Shown one piece after another: positions 17,525 through 27,195 of a stretch of 64,000 nt of DNA (positions within the stretch are counted from its first letter, which is position 1; every line of letters begins with the position of its first letter). The translations under genes were made by a program, and so were the position numbers. Location: positions 1 through 64,000 of the forward strand of contig NZ_PYWL01000007.1 of assembly GCF_003049525.1 (NCBI RefSeq), given 5' to 3'. The DNA is from Lysinibacillus fusiformis (GTDB lineage: Bacteria > Bacillota > Bacilli > Bacillales_A > Planococcaceae). The notes beneath the pieces were generated by a model, which saw nothing but the letters and a program-made list of their open reading frames with translations, searched no databases and was not told the DNA's origin.

Positions 17525-18754
17525 ATGGAAGTATTTATTGGCAGGCAGCCTATTTTTAATCTTCACGAACAGGTCGTTGCATATGAATTATTATATCGTG
17601 GCAAAAACGTTAATGCCTTTCCAATGGTTGATTCAGATGCAGCAACTATTGATGTACTGGTGAACTCATTTCTTTCAATTGGTTTTGAAGAAGTAACAAA
17701 AGGTAAGCCAGGTTTTGTTAATTTTACTGATAACTTATTAATGAGCTCCATTCATGAATTTTTAAATCCTTCACAAGTTGTCATTGAAATTTTAGAGGAT
17801 GTTCCACTGACATCACAATTAGTGAAACGGGTGGTGGAGCTAAAAAAATATGGATTTCAAATTGCGTTAGATGATTTTATTATGGATGAACATGTTGAAA
17901 TCTATGATGAATTATTTGAACAAGTTGATTATATAAAAGTAGATTTTCTAGCAACATCGATGGTTAAAAGAATGGAGATTGAAAATAAAGTAAAGGGAAA
18001 TTATCCACATATTCAATTGCTCGCTGAAAAAGTAGAGACTCGTCATCAATTTGAAGTGGCTAAGTCTTCTGGATACGTCTTATTTCAAGGCTATTTCTTT
18101 GAACAACCTCAAATTATAAAAGCAACAGATATACCTGCTAATACGATTCAGTATATTCATATCATCTCCTTGCTAAAAGAAGAAGAACCAAATATTCAAT
18201 TATTAGCAGAAAATATCGAACGAGATATTTCTTTGACGTATAAATTATTACAAATGATCAATAATTCTTCTAAGCGTTCAAAATCTAAAGTACGCTCCAT
18301 TAAACAAGCAATCGTGTTATTAGGTATATCCAATTTACGAAAATGGATTTATCTATTAGCGATGCGAGAAATTGATATTGATGCGGATTCAGATCTTTTC
18401 AAAGAAGTGATGTGTATGTCCTTGTTTCGAGCAAAAGTTTGTGAGAAGTTAGCGAAGCTGTCTTACAAAAAGAATTTTTCGGAATATTTCCTTGTAGGTA
18501 TGTTTTCGCTCATTGACACATTACTGCAAAGACCTATGAGCAGCATATTACATCAGCTACCATTTTCAGAAGATATTACAAATACAATTTTAGGGCATGA
18601 AACAGAGATGACACCATTTCTAGAATTTAGTATCGCTCTAGGCAAATTGGATTGGCCCCGATTAGAGGAGCTAGGTGCTCAATTAAATATCCCGCTTAAT
18701 GATATGGATCTTCTATATTATGAGGCAATGGAATGGGCAGAAAAATCATTTTAA
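17525..18754 (+). CDS. YuxH-like EAL-domain/HDOD protein
   Basis: A 409-aa protein from ATG 17525 (product begins MEVFIGRQPIF); the longer frame from 17450 lacks a ribosome site. The N-terminal EAL-like domain (about 1-200) keeps the fold but has ELLYRG where active cyclic-di-GMP phosphodiesterases have EALxR. Catalysis is doubtful, and it may instead act as a binding or scaffold protein. The C-terminal HDOD domain (about 200-390) also appears regulatory. Length equals B. subtilis YuxH as I recall it. Partners unknown. Confidence 0.8.
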   Translation: MEVFIGRQPIFNLHEQVVAYELLYRGKNVNAFPMVDSDAATIDVLVNSFLSIGFEEVTKGKPGFVNFTDNLLMSSIHEFLNPSQVVIEILEDVPLTSQLVKRVVELKKYGFQIALDDFIMDEHVEIYDELFEQVDYIKVDFLATSMVKRMEIENKVKGNYPHIQLLAEKVETRHQFEVAKSSGYVLFQGYFFEQPQIIKATDIPANTIQYIHIISLLKEEEPNIQLLAENIERDISLTYKLLQMINNSSKRSKSKVRSIKQAIVLLGISNLRKWIYLLAMREIDIDADSDLFKEVMCMSLFRAKVCEKLAKLSYKKNFSEYFLVGMFSLIDTLLQRPMSSILHQLPFSEDITNTILGHETEMTPFLEFSIALGKLDWPRLEELGAQLNIPLNDMDLLYYEAMEWAEKSF

Positions 18755-18778
18755 GTAAGTGCCAATATTTCGTACAAA

Positions 18779-18815
18779 AAGCTATCTTACATTCGTATAA
18801 GATAGCTTATTTTTA
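18779..18815 (+). terminator. Terminator of the yuxH-like gene
   Basis: AAGCTATCTTA / TAAGATAGCTT hairpin with ATTTTTAT tail. Confidence 0.75.
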
Positions 18816-18926
18816 TCCTCTACAATAGCTAATCTCTTCATCAAGATGAAGTTCTCAATGTAGAAAGTATTTGCTATAATCATCTCGTCTTAAAAAAATT
18901 CTGATAGTTGAAGTGGGCGTGGGGAA

Positions 18927-19769
18927 ATGAAACATGATGTTAGGGAAAACATTGTGGACTATGTGTATGTTATTGTAGGAGCAGCAGTAATTGCTATTGG
19001 TTTTAATGTCTTTTTATTACCAAATCAGGTTGCCTCCGGAGGGGTAAGTGGAATTAGTACGATTTTGCATGGGTTATTTGGCTGGAATCCGGGTATTGTA
19101 CAATATGCCTTTAATATTCCACTATTTATTGCTGGTGTTTTATTACTCGGCAAAAAATTTGGCATTAAATCATTTATTGGTACGATTACATTACCGTTTA
19201 TTGTCTTGCTAACAAATAGCTGGGAGCCATGGACGGACAATCCTTTGCTTGGAGCTCTTTTTGGCGGAATTGTAGTGGGATTAGGAATAGGACTGGTCTT
19301 TAAAGGGAATGCTTCTACTGGTGGCACTGATTTACTAGCGCAAATCATTACGAAGTATACTGGATTAACGCTTGGTACAAGTGTACTGTTAATAGATGGA
19401 ATCATAGCGATTAGTGCAGCAGTTGTTTTTGATTTAGAGAAAGGTTTGTATGCCCTAATTGGACTTTATGTAACAACCAAAACGATTGATATTATTCAGC
19501 TAGGTTTTAGCCAATCCAAAATGGTCTATATTATTACGTTGAAACAAGATGAAGTACGTGAAGCCATTTATGCAGAAGTCAATCGGGGTGTAACTAAGTT
19601 ACAAGCATTTGGGGGCTATACAGGAGAGGCACGACCAGTTCTTATGGTTGTTGTTTATCAGACAGAATTCACAAAGCTGAAACAACTCATTAAAAGCGTT
19701 GACCCATCAGCGTTTGTCATCGTTTCGGATGCCTATGAGGTATTAGGAGAAGGTTTCAAACGTGCATAA
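18927..19769 (+). CDS. YitT-family membrane protein
   Basis: A 280-aa protein. Five or six membrane helices fill the first ~190 residues (DUF161 type, with LPNQVASGGVSGI and GNASTGGTDLLAQI). A C-terminal cytoplasmic DUF2179 domain follows (from about 200, including LQAFGGYTGEARPVLMVVV). It lies 51 nt before the cytochrome c551 gene; B. subtilis has the relative yvjA in the same position beside cccB. Substrate unknown. Confidence 0.85.
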   Translation: MKHDVRENIVDYVYVIVGAAVIAIGFNVFLLPNQVASGGVSGISTILHGLFGWNPGIVQYAFNIPLFIAGVLLLGKKFGIKSFIGTITLPFIVLLTNSWEPWTDNPLLGALFGGIVVGLGIGLVFKGNASTGGTDLLAQIITKYTGLTLGTSVLLIDGIIAISAAVVFDLEKGLYALIGLYVTTKTIDIIQLGFSQSKMVYIITLKQDEVREAIYAEVNRGVTKLQAFGGYTGEARPVLMVVVYQTEFTKLKQLIKSVDPSAFVIVSDAYEVLGEGFKRA

Positions 19770-19820
19770 TTTTGGTATAATGGCGGCGTAAGGTATTATC
19801 TATTATGAGGAGGGGTACTA

Positions 19821-20138
19821 ATGAAAAAAGCAATGTTAACATTAGTGTTCGGTTCAGCAATTTTCTTAGCAGCTTGTGGAGGCGGAGATAAAGAGGCAAC
19901 TAACAATGAAGGTGCCACTGCTCCAGATGGAGAAGCTATCGCAATGAAATCATGTGTGACATGTCATGGTGGCGAGCTACAAGGTGCCAATGGACCAGCA
20001 TTAAACGATGTAGGTTCTCGTTTATCAGAATCGGAAATTTTAGATATTATTAATAATGGTAAAGGTGGCATGCCTGGAGGAATTGTAAAAGGCGCAGATG
20101 CTGAAGCAGTTGCTAAATGGTTAGCTACTAAAAAATAA
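19821..20138 (+). CDS. cccB: Membrane-anchored cytochrome c551
   Basis: A 105-aa lipoprotein: signal ending in LAAC (lipidated C19), a charged linker, then a class I cytochrome c domain with heme motif CVTCH at 45-49 and a distal methionine near 83 (GKGGMPGG). It shuttles electrons on the outside of the membrane to a cytochrome oxidase. AGGAGGGG precedes the ATG. Neighbouring yitT/yvjA homologue as in Bacillus supports the cccB name. Confidence 0.85.
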   Translation: MKKAMLTLVFGSAIFLAACGGGDKEATNNEGATAPDGEAIAMKSCVTCHGGELQGANGPALNDVGSRLSESEILDIINNGKGGMPGGIVKGADAEAVAKWLATKK

Positions 20139-20145
20139 TACTTCA

Positions 20146-20180
20146 AAAACTAGCGGACTGGAGAGCCGCTAGTTTTTTTT
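20146..20180 (+). terminator. Terminator of cccB
   Basis: AAAACTAGCGG / CCGCTAGTTTT stem with an eight-T tract. Confidence 0.85.
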
Positions 20181-20260
20181 GTGAAGAGTAAATACATTTC
20201 TTTTATACATAGACATGCTAAAATAAGGAGAACCTTATCCATTGATTGGAGGCTTTTTCA

Positions 20261-21196
20261 TTGGTCGTAGTATTAACGAGAGATGTTATGGAGAAATTTA
20301 AGTTAGAGTTATTAGCAGGTGAGGAAGGAATCGGCAGAACAATTGTGACAAGTGATATTTCAAGACCAGGACTTGAAATGGCAGGGTATTTTACACATTA
20401 TCCAGCCAATAGAGTACAATTGCTTGGCAAAACAGAGCTGTCGTTTTTTGAAATGTTACCAACAGATATCAAGCTTGAGCGGATGCGCTTACTTTGTTCT
20501 CAGGATACACCTGCAATTATAATTTCTCGGGATTTAGAAGTACCTGAGGAGCTGATTCAAGCTTCCAACGAAAAGCATGTTCCAGTTTTTAAAACACATA
20601 TGACAACAACCAAGTTTTCAAGTAGATTGACGAACTATTTAGAGGGTCGTTTAGCACCAATGACAGCTGCACATGGTGTCCTTGTTGATGTGTATGGCAT
20701 TGGTATACTGATTATTGGTAAAAGTGGCGTAGGTAAAAGTGAAACAGCTCTTGAGCTTGTCAAAAAAGGTCACCGTTTAGTAGCCGACGATTGTGTTGAG
20801 ATTCGACAAGAATCAGAAAATTTATTAATTGGTAGTCCACCTCCTCTTTTAGAGCATTTACTGGAAATACGAGGCATCGGCATTATTGATATTATGACAC
20901 TATTTGGTGCAAGTGCAGTCCGCCCGTATAAACGTATTACACTTATTATTGAGCTGGAAATTTGGGACCCTCAAAAAGTGTATGATCGATTAGGCTTAGA
21001 AGAAGAAAAGATGAAAATCATTGATACGGAATTGACGAAATTAACAATTCCTGTAAGGCCAGGACGAAATGTATCTGTAATTATCGAAGTGGCAGCGATG
21101 AATTATCGATTGAAGAAAATGGGTGTAAATGCGGCTGAAGAATTTTCAAGACGTTTAGATGAAGTTATTTCGTCAAACGATGTATTAGATGATTAA
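20261..21196 (+). CDS. hprK: HPr kinase/phosphorylase
   Basis: A 311-aa protein from TTG 20261, placed 8 nt after GGAGG (20248-20252); the longer frame from 20246 would start inside that site. It phosphorylates HPr and Crh on Ser46 for CcpA-dependent carbon catabolite repression and reverses the reaction. N-terminal domain 1-125; C-terminal kinase domain with Walker [19 protein letters not shown], and the signature [12 protein letters not shown]. Heads hprK-lgt-ppaX-yvoF, the same order as in B. subtilis. Its substrate Crh is encoded at 36.4 kb. Confidence 0.95.
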   Translation: MVVVLTRDVMEKFKLELLAGEEGIGRTIVTSDISRPGLEMAGYFTHYPANRVQLLGKTELSFFEMLPTDIKLERMRLLCSQDTPAIIISRDLEVPEELIQASNEKHVPVFKTHMTTTKFSSRLTNYLEGRLAPMTAAHGVLVDVYGIGILIIGKSGVGKSETALELVKKGHRLVADDCVEIRQESENLLIGSPPPLLEHLLEIRGIGIIDIMTLFGASAVRPYKRITLIIELEIWDPQKVYDRLGLEEEKMKIIDTELTKLTIPVRPGRNVSVIIEVAAMNYRLKKMGVNAAEEFSRRLDEVISSNDVLDD

Positions 21197-21241
21197 AAGT
21201 TAACCGTTCTTTGGTAACAGATAGTTGGAGAGGAGCAAAAG

Positions 21242-22063
21242 ATGGATTTATTACTTTTACAAATTAACCCGATTGCCTTTCACTTAGGGCCAATTCCAGT
21301 CCGTTGGTATGGATTGCTCATCGTATCGGGTATTATTTTAGCGTATGTGGTGGGCCAACGAGAGGCTGTAAAACGAGGATTGCCTGAAGATTTTTTGGCA
21401 GACTTATTATTGTGGGCGGTTCCGATTTCCATCATTTGTGCGCGCATTTATTATGTATCAATGCGCTGGGATTACTATAGTGAAAATCCAGGTAAAATCA
21501 TTGAGATATGGAATGGCGGTATTGCTATACACGGTGCGTTAATAGGTGCATTTGTGACGGCTTACATATTTACTCGTATTAAAAATGTAAGCTTTTTACG
21601 AGTAGCGGATATTGCAGCGCCTAGTATTTTAATTGGACAAATTATCGGTCGCTGGGGCAACTTTATGAATCAAGAGGCTTATGGTGGTCCTGTATCAAAG
21701 GAATTTTTAGAAAATTTAATGTTACCAGATTGGATTATCAATCAAATGTATATTGAAGAATTAGGTACTTATGTACATCCTACGTTTTTGTATGAATCCG
21801 TGTGGAATCTAATAGGGCTCATTATCTTACTAGTATTACGTAAGGTAAATTTAAATCGTGGGGAAATTTTCTTCAGTTATTTAATTTGGTATTCTATTGG
21901 TCGTTTCTTCATTGAAGGCATGCGTACAGATAGTCTTTACCTAGTTGGTGATTTACGCTCAGCACAGATTGTATCTATTATAAGTATTGTAGTAGGTCTT
22001 GGGGCCATTATTTATCGTAGAATAAAGGTTAAACCAGCCATGAAATACTTAGATAATAAATAA
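21242..22063 (+). CDS. lgt: Prolipoprotein diacylglyceryl transferase
   Basis: A 273-aa integral membrane enzyme with about seven helices. It moves diacylglycerol from phosphatidylglycerol to the lipobox cysteine. Conserved HGALIG (about 100) and the Lgt signature [13 protein letters not shown] (about 137-149) are present. It is needed for the lipoproteins in this window (1808, 4839, 19821, 38198, 61168). Ribosome site GGAGAGGAGC. Confidence 0.95.
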   Translation: MDLLLLQINPIAFHLGPIPVRWYGLLIVSGIILAYVVGQREAVKRGLPEDFLADLLLWAVPISIICARIYYVSMRWDYYSENPGKIIEIWNGGIAIHGALIGAFVTAYIFTRIKNVSFLRVADIAAPSILIGQIIGRWGNFMNQEAYGGPVSKEFLENLMLPDWIINQMYIEELGTYVHPTFLYESVWNLIGLIILLVLRKVNLNRGEIFFSYLIWYSIGRFFIEGMRTDSLYLVGDLRSAQIVSIISIVVGLGAIIYRRIKVKPAMKYLDNK

Positions 22064-22076
22064 GGGGATGTAACAT

Positions 22077-22718
22077 ATGGCTGTAAAGGCACTACTATTT
22101 GATTTTGATGGAACTTTACTGAATACAAATGAATTAATCATTCAAACATTTATGCATGTTTTAAATGAGAGATTTCCCGGGCAATTTTCGCCAAAAGATT
22201 GCTTGAAATTCATTGGTCCATCCCTCAAGCAGACATTTAATGACATTGCACCAGGTGAAGAGGAAGCTTTAATAGCCAAATATCGAGCTTGGAATTTAGA
22301 GCATCATGATGAACTTGTTAGTCAATACCCTGATGTTGTTTCGACATTAGAGCAATTAAAAGCCCAAGGAATATTATTGGCGATTGTTTCGACAAAACGG
22401 AATGATACGATTGATCGCGGGCTATCTATCCTTGGAGCAACACACCTATTTGATGTGCGTATTGGAACAGATAATGTGAAAAATGTGAAACCCGATCCTG
22501 AACCAGTATTACTTGCATTGGAACGTCTAGGTGTCGACAAAGCTGATGCCATTATGATTGGAGATAATTCGCATGATATAGAAGCCGGACATCGTGCAGG
22601 AGTCAGAGCAGCTGGTGTCGCTTGGGCTATTAAAGGCGAGGCGTACTTACAGCAGTATCAACCGGAATTTATTTTGCATCATATGACGGATTTATTGGAT
22701 ATTGTGAAAGAGGGGTAA
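22077..22718 (+). CDS. ppaX: Pyrophosphatase PpaX (HAD family)
   Basis: A 213-aa HAD hydrolase that removes the pyrophosphate made by HprK when it dephosphorylates P-Ser-HPr. HAD motif I DFDGTLLNT (about 9-17), motif II VSTKR, motif IV GDNSHDIEAG. Position in hprK-lgt-ppaX supports the name over a general HAD label. It starts 13 nt after lgt and ends 5 nt before the acyltransferase gene. Confidence 0.9.
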   Translation: MAVKALLFDFDGTLLNTNELIIQTFMHVLNERFPGQFSPKDCLKFIGPSLKQTFNDIAPGEEEALIAKYRAWNLEHHDELVSQYPDVVSTLEQLKAQGILLAIVSTKRNDTIDRGLSILGATHLFDVRIGTDNVKNVKPDPEPVLLALERLGVDKADAIMIGDNSHDIEAGHRAGVRAAGVAWAIKGEAYLQQYQPEFILHHMTDLLDIVKEG

Positions 22719-22723
22719 GTTAG

Positions 22724-23269
22724 ATGGCGCGTAAAACAGAACGTTACCGTGTCGAAGGGGCGAATTCTCTTTGGAAAATCTACGATACGGTGTCCTTTTG
22801 GAAGGTGATGAAGTGTTTCATTATCATTCAAATTGGACGCTTCACACCATTTTTACGTGTGAAAAACTGGCTTTATCGAACATTTTTAAGAATGACCATT
22901 GGTGAAAAAACATCATTAGCCTTAATGGTTATGCCAGACACTATGTATCCTGAACGTATTTTTATTGGAGATAATACAGTGATTGGCTTTAATACGACCA
23001 TTTTAGCCCATGAATATTTAATAGAGGAATATCGTTTAGGGGATGTTCATATTGGTCATGAAGTAATGGTTGGTGCGAATTCTACCATTTTACCTGGTGT
23101 GACAATTGGAGATGGCGCCATTGTTTCGGCCGCTACTCTTGTACATAAGGATGTGCCGGCTGGTTGCCTAGCAGGAGGAAACCCGATGCAAATTATTTAT
23201 ACAGCAGAGCAAATGGCAGAGCGTAAGCGTCATGAAATTGTGCAATGGTGTACACCTAAAAAACAATAA
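22724..23269 (+). CDS. yvoF: Hexapeptide-repeat acyltransferase (YvoF-like)
   Basis: A 181-aa left-handed beta-helix protein. Hexapeptide turns (IFIGDNTVIGFNTTI, then VHIGHEVMVGANSTILPGVTIGDGAIV) occupy about 80-155, of the CoA-dependent O-acetyltransferase class. The acceptor is unknown. Last gene of the hprK operon, as in B. subtilis. Confidence 0.8.
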   Translation: MARKTERYRVEGANSLWKIYDTVSFWKVMKCFIIIQIGRFTPFLRVKNWLYRTFLRMTIGEKTSLALMVMPDTMYPERIFIGDNTVIGFNTTILAHEYLIEEYRLGDVHIGHEVMVGANSTILPGVTIGDGAIVSAATLVHKDVPAGCLAGGNPMQIIYTAEQMAERKRHEIVQWCTPKKQ

Positions 23270-23285
23270 ACGTTCAATAAGTTTA

Positions 23286-23330
23286 AAAAGCTACTCCCAA
23301 CAATTTTGGGGAGTAGCTTTTGTTTTTTGT
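23286..23330. terminator. Bidirectional terminator between yvoF and the four-cysteine gene
   Basis: AAAAGCTACTCCC / GGGGAGTAGCTTTT stem with T-runs on both strands; it serves both convergent genes. Confidence 0.85.
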
Positions 23331-23344
23331 ATTATGAAGCCGAT

Positions 23345-23548
23345 TTATGCGTGTACAGCATCATATTCTGATTTGAATTCACAATTACTATGATCCCCTA
23401 AGCAAGTTGATTCAACGAAAGTTGATTTGATTGCAGTACCATCAATATCTTCTGTTGTATGCAGTGTAATTTTATCACCAGGATAAAAATCTCCCTTACA
23501 AATACTAACGATCATTTGCTCACTAAGTTGTACGAATGGACATGCCAT
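23345..23548 (-). CDS. Small four-cysteine protein of unknown function
   Basis: A 67-aa protein from ATG 23548, 7 nt after GGAGGG (23556-23561); an adjacent ATG at 23551 and a TTG at 23563 are less well spaced. It begins MACPFVQLSEQMIV, has cysteines at 3, 17, 49 and 56 (the last two in CLGDHSNC), and a small basic/acidic beta-like core. Four spaced cysteines could bind iron-sulfur or zinc, but no family is recognised. A cluster of Fur-like sites lies upstream on its promoter side, which hints at iron control (inference). Confidence 0.75.
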   Translation of the reverse strand: MACPFVQLSEQMIVSICKGDFYPGDKITLHTTEDIDGTAIKSTFVESTCLGDHSNCEFKSEYDAVHA

Positions 23549-23640
23549 CATAAATCCCTCCAATGTGTATTATAACTGTTGTTTTATTTATTAATGCTAT
23601 TCTATATGAAGGATTTTGAATTGTAAAAGTAAAAGTAGAA

Positions 23641-23655
23641 TGAGAGTAATAATCA
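23641..23655. promoter_or_regulatory. Fur-like site 1
   Basis: TGAGAGT-A-ATAATCA fits the 7-1-7 Fur pattern TGATAAT-N-ATTATCA at about 11 of 14 positions. It lies 92 nt upstream of the four-cysteine gene and 420 nt before hisZ. In AT-rich DNA a single match could be chance. Confidence 0.35.
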
Positions 23656-23691
23656 TCGTAAATACTGATAGTATAGTAATTTTATTGATAA

Positions 23692-23706
23692 TGAGATTGA
23701 GAATCA
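23692..23706. promoter_or_regulatory. Fur-like site 2
   Basis: TGAGATT-G-AGAATCA matches the 7-1-7 pattern at about 10 of 14 positions. An overlapping TGATAAT (23686-23692) strengthens the resemblance. Confidence 0.35.
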
Positions 23707-23801
23707 TTTTAATTTTACATGGCTATTAAGTTATATTAATATAATTTTATAATGGATCGTATTGAGAATAAATGATGGAGTGGTCGATATTTCAGTCCAC
23801 T

Positions 23802-23816
23802 CGAGAATCATTATCA
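23802..23816. promoter_or_regulatory. Fur-like site 3 (best match)
   Basis: CGAGAATCATTATCA contains a perfect TGATAAT half-site on the minus strand and a second half at 5 of 7. It sits about 260 nt before both flanking starts. The rest of the 23549-24074 gap is AT-rich; no T-box or other recognisable leader for the his operon was seen. Confidence 0.4.
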
Positions 23817-24074
23817 ATTTTTTACAGACAAGTTAACAGCGTCCATGATTTGCTTGTCACATTTTAGACATATTCTCATTCTCAATCTTTAAGTTTGTAG
23901 ATTTTCTTCAACTTGCCTCTTGCCTCTCTATATTATTCAAATGAAAAGTAAATTAAAGATTTAGATAATTAAGGGGAATTGCGTTGACTGTTGAAAAGAA
24001 ATAAGTTAGAATTCTTTCATAATCTAATTCTCTAATACTCTAGTGAATTAAAGTAAATGTGAGGAAGTGTTCAT

Positions 24075-25247
24075 ATGTCGTCAATAAAAATGTTTGAAAA
24101 ACCACTTGGAATGCGTGATACATTTCCGCAGATCTTTGAAAAAGTTGAAGCAGTAAGACAGACTGGCAAAGATTTCTTATGTAAAAGAGGATATGAGTTT
24201 ATCAAAACGCCAGCTGTTGAATATTTTGATACAGTCGGAAAAGCTTCCGCGATCGCTGATACTCATTTATTTAAACTTGTGGATAGTCAAGGAAATACAT
24301 TAGTGCTACGACCGGATATGACGACCCCCATTGCTCGGGTGGCCACTTCAAAATTATTGAAAGAAATGATTCCTCAACGTTTAGCGTACTTCGCAAGTGT
24401 TTTTCGTGCACAAGAAGCAGAAGGTGGGAGACCAGCAGAATTCGATCAAATGGGCATTGAATTAATAGGCGACCAATCCGTATTTGCTGATGCAGAAGTC
24501 ATAGTGACAGCAATGGAGCTTTTGAAACACTTACAATTAGTAGCGTTTAAAGTGACGATTGGGCATGCAGGAATCCTAAACTGCATTTTACAAGATTACA
24601 CAGAGAGTATTGAACAGCAAGCTACACTCAGAACTTTACTTGTCCAGCGAAATTATGTTGGATTTGAAGAAGCGGTAGAGTCATTTAATTTACCGAAAGC
24701 TAAAGCGGATGCTCTTCTCCAGTTTATTGAAGAAGCAATGGATGTGAAGGATATTCGTGATATTGAACAGTATGTTCGCAAAAATGATGCATTAGTATAT
24801 ATGCAACAGCTTGCTCAGCTATTGGAGATGGCTGACTTAGCTGATTATGTTACGTTTGATTTTACACTTTCGAGTCATATGAGTTACTACACAGGTATGC
24901 TTTTTGAAATATTTGCCTTAGGCAGTGGTTTTCCATTAGGAAATGGTGGCCGTTACGATGGATTGTTAGAGGTGTTTGGATCAAAAGCTGGTGCGACAGG
25001 CTTTAGCATTCGTGTCGATCGTTTATTGGAAACATTAAATGGACAATCAGAGGGGCAGCAAGAAGCAACTGTTGTGCTGTTTGAGGAAGAACAATTTGAG
25101 GCAGCTTTATTACAGGTAAACACATTACGAGGAGCAGGAAAATTTGCTACCTTACAGTTGCGTAGTAGCCTAGTCGATGAAGAAGCCTTTTTAGCACACT
25201 TTACTGAAGTAGTTGTAGTTGGACAGGAGGAAGTTGGCGGTGAATGA
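24075..25247 (+). CDS. hisZ: ATP phosphoribosyltransferase regulatory subunit
   Basis: A 390-aa histidyl-tRNA-synthetase paralogue that partners short-form HisG in the first step of histidine synthesis. Class II fold with GMRDTFP (about 12), [12 protein letters not shown] (about 76), [20 protein letters not shown] and [10 protein letters not shown]. The anticodon-binding domain of a true HisRS is missing. Starts the his operon; GAGGAAGTG precedes the ATG. Confidence 0.93.
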   Translation: MSSIKMFEKPLGMRDTFPQIFEKVEAVRQTGKDFLCKRGYEFIKTPAVEYFDTVGKASAIADTHLFKLVDSQGNTLVLRPDMTTPIARVATSKLLKEMIPQRLAYFASVFRAQEAEGGRPAEFDQMGIELIGDQSVFADAEVIVTAMELLKHLQLVAFKVTIGHAGILNCILQDYTESIEQQATLRTLLVQRNYVGFEEAVESFNLPKAKADALLQFIEEAMDVKDIRDIEQYVRKNDALVYMQQLAQLLEMADLADYVTFDFTLSSHMSYYTGMLFEIFALGSGFPLGNGGRYDGLLEVFGSKAGATGFSIRVDRLLETLNGQSEGQQEATVVLFEEEQFEAALLQVNTLRGAGKFATLQLRSSLVDEEAFLAHFTEVVVVGQEEVGGE

Positions 25248-25869
25248 ATTAACAATTGCAATGCCAAAGGGGCGAATCTTTGAAGAAGCCTACCAAATGC
25301 TATTAGAGGCAGGATTTAATTTACCAGAAGAGGTCGAAATGTCGCGTAAATTAATGATTGAAATACCAGAAGAGAAAATTCGTTTTATTTTATCAAAGCC
25401 AATGGATGTACCTGTTTACGTTGAACATGGTGTAGCGGATATCGGTATTGCTGGGAAGGATGTTTTGTTAGAGCAGCAGAGAGAGGTACATGAATTACTG
25501 GATTTAAAAATTAGTAATTGCTATATCGCATCAGCGGGTTTACCCCATACAGAGATGAATGAGATTGCTCCTAGAATTGCAACGAAATATCCGAATATTG
25601 CGATGAAATATTATAAAGGCATTGGGGAGCAAGTCGAAATCATTGAGCTTAATGGATCTATTGAATTAGCTCCTATGATTGGCTTAGCTGATCGAATTGT
25701 CGATATTGTTTCTACAGGACGCACATTAAAAGAGAACGGCTTAGTGGAATATGAATTTATTTCGGCTGTCTCATCTCGGTTAATTGCCAATCCAGTCAGT
25801 TATCGCATGAAGGGTGAGCGTATTATTGACCTTGTAAGGCGACTAAAGAAGTGTGTGAATGAACAATAA
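25240..25869 (+). CDS. hisG: ATP phosphoribosyltransferase, short form
   Basis: A 209-aa protein from GTG 25240, fixed by AGGAGG (25225-25230) and by homology ([16 protein letters not shown]); it overlaps hisZ by 8 nt. It joins ATP and PRPP. The family signature VVDIV-type segment [17 protein letters not shown] lies at about 150-167. The short form lacks the regulatory domain and needs HisZ, present next door. Confidence 0.94.
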   Translation: MNELTIAMPKGRIFEEAYQMLLEAGFNLPEEVEMSRKLMIEIPEEKIRFILSKPMDVPVYVEHGVADIGIAGKDVLLEQQREVHELLDLKISNCYIASAGLPHTEMNEIAPRIATKYPNIAMKYYKGIGEQVEIIELNGSIELAPMIGLADRIVDIVSTGRTLKENGLVEYEFISAVSSRLIANPVSYRMKGERIIDLVRRLKKCVNEQ

Positions 25870-25916
25870 AGTAATCATATCTCGCTACATATGAGTAACT
25901 GAAGGGGTTTAATTGT

Positions 25917-27191
25917 ATGAAAATAGCAAAACTAGCAAAGGGTATTTCCTTAAAAAGACCACTTGAAGGAGGAAATGAGGAACAGTTAACAGTTGTAAGA
26001 CAGGTGCTAGCAGATGTCAGGACACAGGGAGACATAGCATTACGTGCCTATACAGAGCGGTGGGACGGATATATGCCTACAAGCTTGCAGGTCACAATGG
26101 AAGAAATACAAAAAGCCGTAAATGATCTTGACCAACAACTCTATCAGGATTTGGCAGAAGCGGCCAAGAATATTCGCCTTTATCATGAACAACAGTCACG
26201 ACACGGCTATCGCTTAGAGCTTGGAGACGGTTCTTGGCTAGGACAACGTGTAACAGCTCTAGATGCAGTAGGGTTATATGTTCCTGGCGGTACAGCAGCA
26301 TACCCATCATCCGTGCTAATGAATGTGATTCCAGCACAGGTAGCTGGTGTGAAGCGAATCGTGATTGCTTCACCGGCAGGGCGTGATGGAAAAATACCTG
26401 CAGGTGTCCTAGTGGCGGCTCAGCTTTTAGGGATTGATGAAATCTATAAAATTGGTGGGGCACAAGCGATTGCTGCTCTTGCATATGGCACAGAGACCAT
26501 CGCACCAGTCGATAAAATTACAGGCCCAGGAAATATTTATGTAGCCCTTGCTAAACGGGAGGTATTTGGAGAGGTTGCAATTGATATGATTGCGGGACCA
26601 AGCGAAATTGCAATATTAGCTGATGACACTGCATTTCCAGACGAAATTGCTGCAGATCTATTATCACAAGCAGAACATGACCCTTTAGCTTGTGCTATTC
26701 TCGTCACGACCTCAGAGCAATTGGCCAAAAAGGTAGCTGAAGAAGTTGAAAAGCAATTGGAGATTTTACCGCGTCAAGAAGTGGCCCGTGCTTCAATCGA
26801 AAATTTTGGGGTCATTTATGTAGCTGAAACAGTATCAGATGCAGTGGAAGCGATTAATTCATTAGCACCGGAGCATTTAGAGATTATGACAAATAATGCT
26901 GAGGCGATCGCTGAACAAATAAGGCATGCAGGTGGTATTTTTATTGGTCGTTATAGTTCAGAGCCTGTTGGTGATTATTTTGCGGGGACCAATCATGTGT
27001 TACCAACCAATAGTACAGCACGTTTTGCTAGTGGCTTAAACGTAGATGATTTTGTGAAAAAATCAAGTATTGTTTATTACAGTGAAAAAACTTGGCAAGA
27101 CAATGCACCAAAAATTGCCCGTCTCGCACGTATGGAAGGTTTAGAGGGGCATGCACGTGCGGTGGAATCTCGCGGATGGAAGAAGGAATAA
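25917..27191 (+). CDS. hisD: Histidinol dehydrogenase
   Basis: A 424-aa enzyme making the last two oxidations to histidine. Conserved AVGLYVPGGTAAYPSSVLMN, KITGPGNIYVA, IAGPSEIAI, SQAEHDP and GTNHVLPT segments, which include zinc and catalytic residues. 47 nt after hisG and 4 nt before hisB. Confidence 0.95.
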   Translation: MKIAKLAKGISLKRPLEGGNEEQLTVVRQVLADVRTQGDIALRAYTERWDGYMPTSLQVTMEEIQKAVNDLDQQLYQDLAEAAKNIRLYHEQQSRHGYRLELGDGSWLGQRVTALDAVGLYVPGGTAAYPSSVLMNVIPAQVAGVKRIVIASPAGRDGKIPAGVLVAAQLLGIDEIYKIGGAQAIAALAYGTETIAPVDKITGPGNIYVALAKREVFGEVAIDMIAGPSEIAILADDTAFPDEIAADLLSQAEHDPLACAILVTTSEQLAKKVAEEVEKQLEILPRQEVARASIENFGVIYVAETVSDAVEAINSLAPEHLEIMTNNAEAIAEQIRHAGGIFIGRYSSEPVGDYFAGTNHVLPTNSTARFASGLNVDDFVKKSSIVYYSEKTWQDNAPKIARLARMEGLEGHARAVESRGWKKE

Positions 27192-27195
27192 TACA

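Noticed and set aside
23571..24074. T-box leader for the his operon
   Set aside because: No AGGGTGGNACCGCG-like tail or specifier loop was found.
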